Made by a program: the position numbers and the translations under genes | In this document: one piece after another, positions 7,030 to 7,224 of the stretch | How the letters are laid out: each line of letters opens with the position of its first letter | Numbering within the stretch: position 1 is the first letter of the stretch | Notes under the pieces: model-generated | Told to the model about the DNA's origin: nothing | The model's input: only the letters and a program-made list of their open reading frames with translations | The model's database searches: none | NCBI GenBank assembly: GCA_937934705.1 | Contig: CALGYY010000051.1 | Span: 1 to 7,224 of the forward strand | Length of the DNA: 7,224 bases | Reading direction: 5' to 3' | Source of the DNA: an uncultured Bacteroidota bacterium | Lineage (GTDB): Bacteria; Bacteroidota; Bacteroidia; Bacteroidales; CAIWKO01

Positions 7030-7046
7030 TTGCTGCGAAGCAGCAA
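7030..7046. repeat. Perfect 7-bp hairpin with GAA triloop
   Basis: TTGCTGC (7030-7036) and GCAGCAA (7040-7046) pair perfectly around GAA. The core GCGAAGC is the sequence known to form an unusually stable DNA mini-hairpin. CC (7026-7027) and GG (7047-7048) could add two pairs across an AA bulge. It has no T-run after it, so it is not a terminator. Confidence 0.55.
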
Positions 7047-7096
7047 GGTTTTCGAGCCCATAGCAATAGCCGCAGCTGAAACGAAGGGAAAGACTG

Positions 7097-7130
7097 CCGC
7101 AGATGCATAGTGTGATTCATTTGCATGCGG
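7097..7130. repeat. Bulged 9-bp inverted repeat
   Basis: CCGC (7097-7100) and ATGCA (7103-7107), separated by a 2-nt AG bulge, pair with TGCATGCGG (7122-7130) across a 14-nt loop. It is one of several inverted repeats packed into this non-coding end of the window. Confidence 0.4.
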
Positions 7131-7224
7131 GGAAGCAGAGCGAAAGCGATTGAGCCTGTCTTGCTGCACGCGGCAGTGGCCTGTGCGACTGGCGTGTAAG
7201 CTGTCGGCGGTTTCACGCGGGCGC

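Larger units (their letters stand above)
6904..7224. other. Gene-free, GC-richer stretch with dense inverted repeats; possible dispersed repeat element
   Basis: I see no convincing gene here. The only open frames are two overlapping minus-strand frames of 61 and 67 codons, rich in Arg, Ser, Ala and Cys and without recognisable domains, as expected from translating non-coding DNA. From about 6985 the base composition shifts to clearly higher GC than the AT-rich spacers between the genes. Inverted repeats accumulate: a stable hairpin at 7030-7046, a bulged stem at 7097-7130, and an octamer ACTGCCGC (7093-7100) whose inverse GCGGCAGT lies at 7170-7177. The look is that of a structured intergenic repeat or untranslated RNA element that continues past the window. 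No transposase and no terminal repeat are visible, so its class is open. Confidence 0.4.

Noticed and set aside
6984..7216. Two overlapping minus-strand open frames (61 and 67 codons)
   Set aside because: They overlap each other in different frames within hairpin-rich DNA, have no domain features, and one runs to the window edge. They are best seen as chance frames in a non-coding repeat.

Overview
The window reads as anaerobic Bacteroidota (Bacteroidales-like) DNA. None of the four start codons has a Shine-Dalgarno sequence; each sits behind an A-rich leader instead. A TAnnTTTG-type -7 element, the form used by Bacteroidota sigma factors, lies upstream of the first gene. The proteins belong to the strictly anaerobic electron-bifurcating redox world. 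The phylum assignment is an inference from these features, not from a marker gene.

Layout: positions 1-222 are a non-coding leader with a palindrome plus direct repeat and a candidate promoter. Four plus-strand genes follow with short gaps (37, 31 and 26 bp) and look like one operon. They are a NuoE/HydC-type [2Fe-2S] subunit (223-741), a NuoF/HydB-type flavin and Fe-S subunit (779-2557), a very large fused Fe-S flavoprotein (2589-6290, 1233 aa) and a rubrerythrin-like diiron protein (6317-6772). A strong intrinsic terminator at 6869-6903 closes the unit. The last 320 bp are gene-free, GC-richer and full of inverted repeats, and may be part of a dispersed repeat.

Together the first three genes have the subunit plan of the Stn-type (Sporomusa-type) electron-bifurcating transhydrogenase: a NuoE/NuoF bifurcating core handling NADH and ferredoxin, and a third subunit combining NuoG-like and GltD/NfnB-like modules that handles NADPH. 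No [FeFe]-hydrogenase H-cluster motifs are present. The large subunit also carries a formate-dehydrogenase-like molybdopterin domain. That domain keeps its [4Fe-4S] cysteines, but the catalytic Lys and Sec/Cys-His positions are replaced by Met and Gly-Arg, and the C-terminal cofactor-binding domain is missing. It is therefore probably structural, as in NuoG, and the protein should not be called a formate dehydrogenase. The likely cellular role is balancing the NADH, NADPH and ferredoxin pools in a fermenter, with the diiron protein possibly protecting this Fe-S-rich machinery from oxygen or peroxide.
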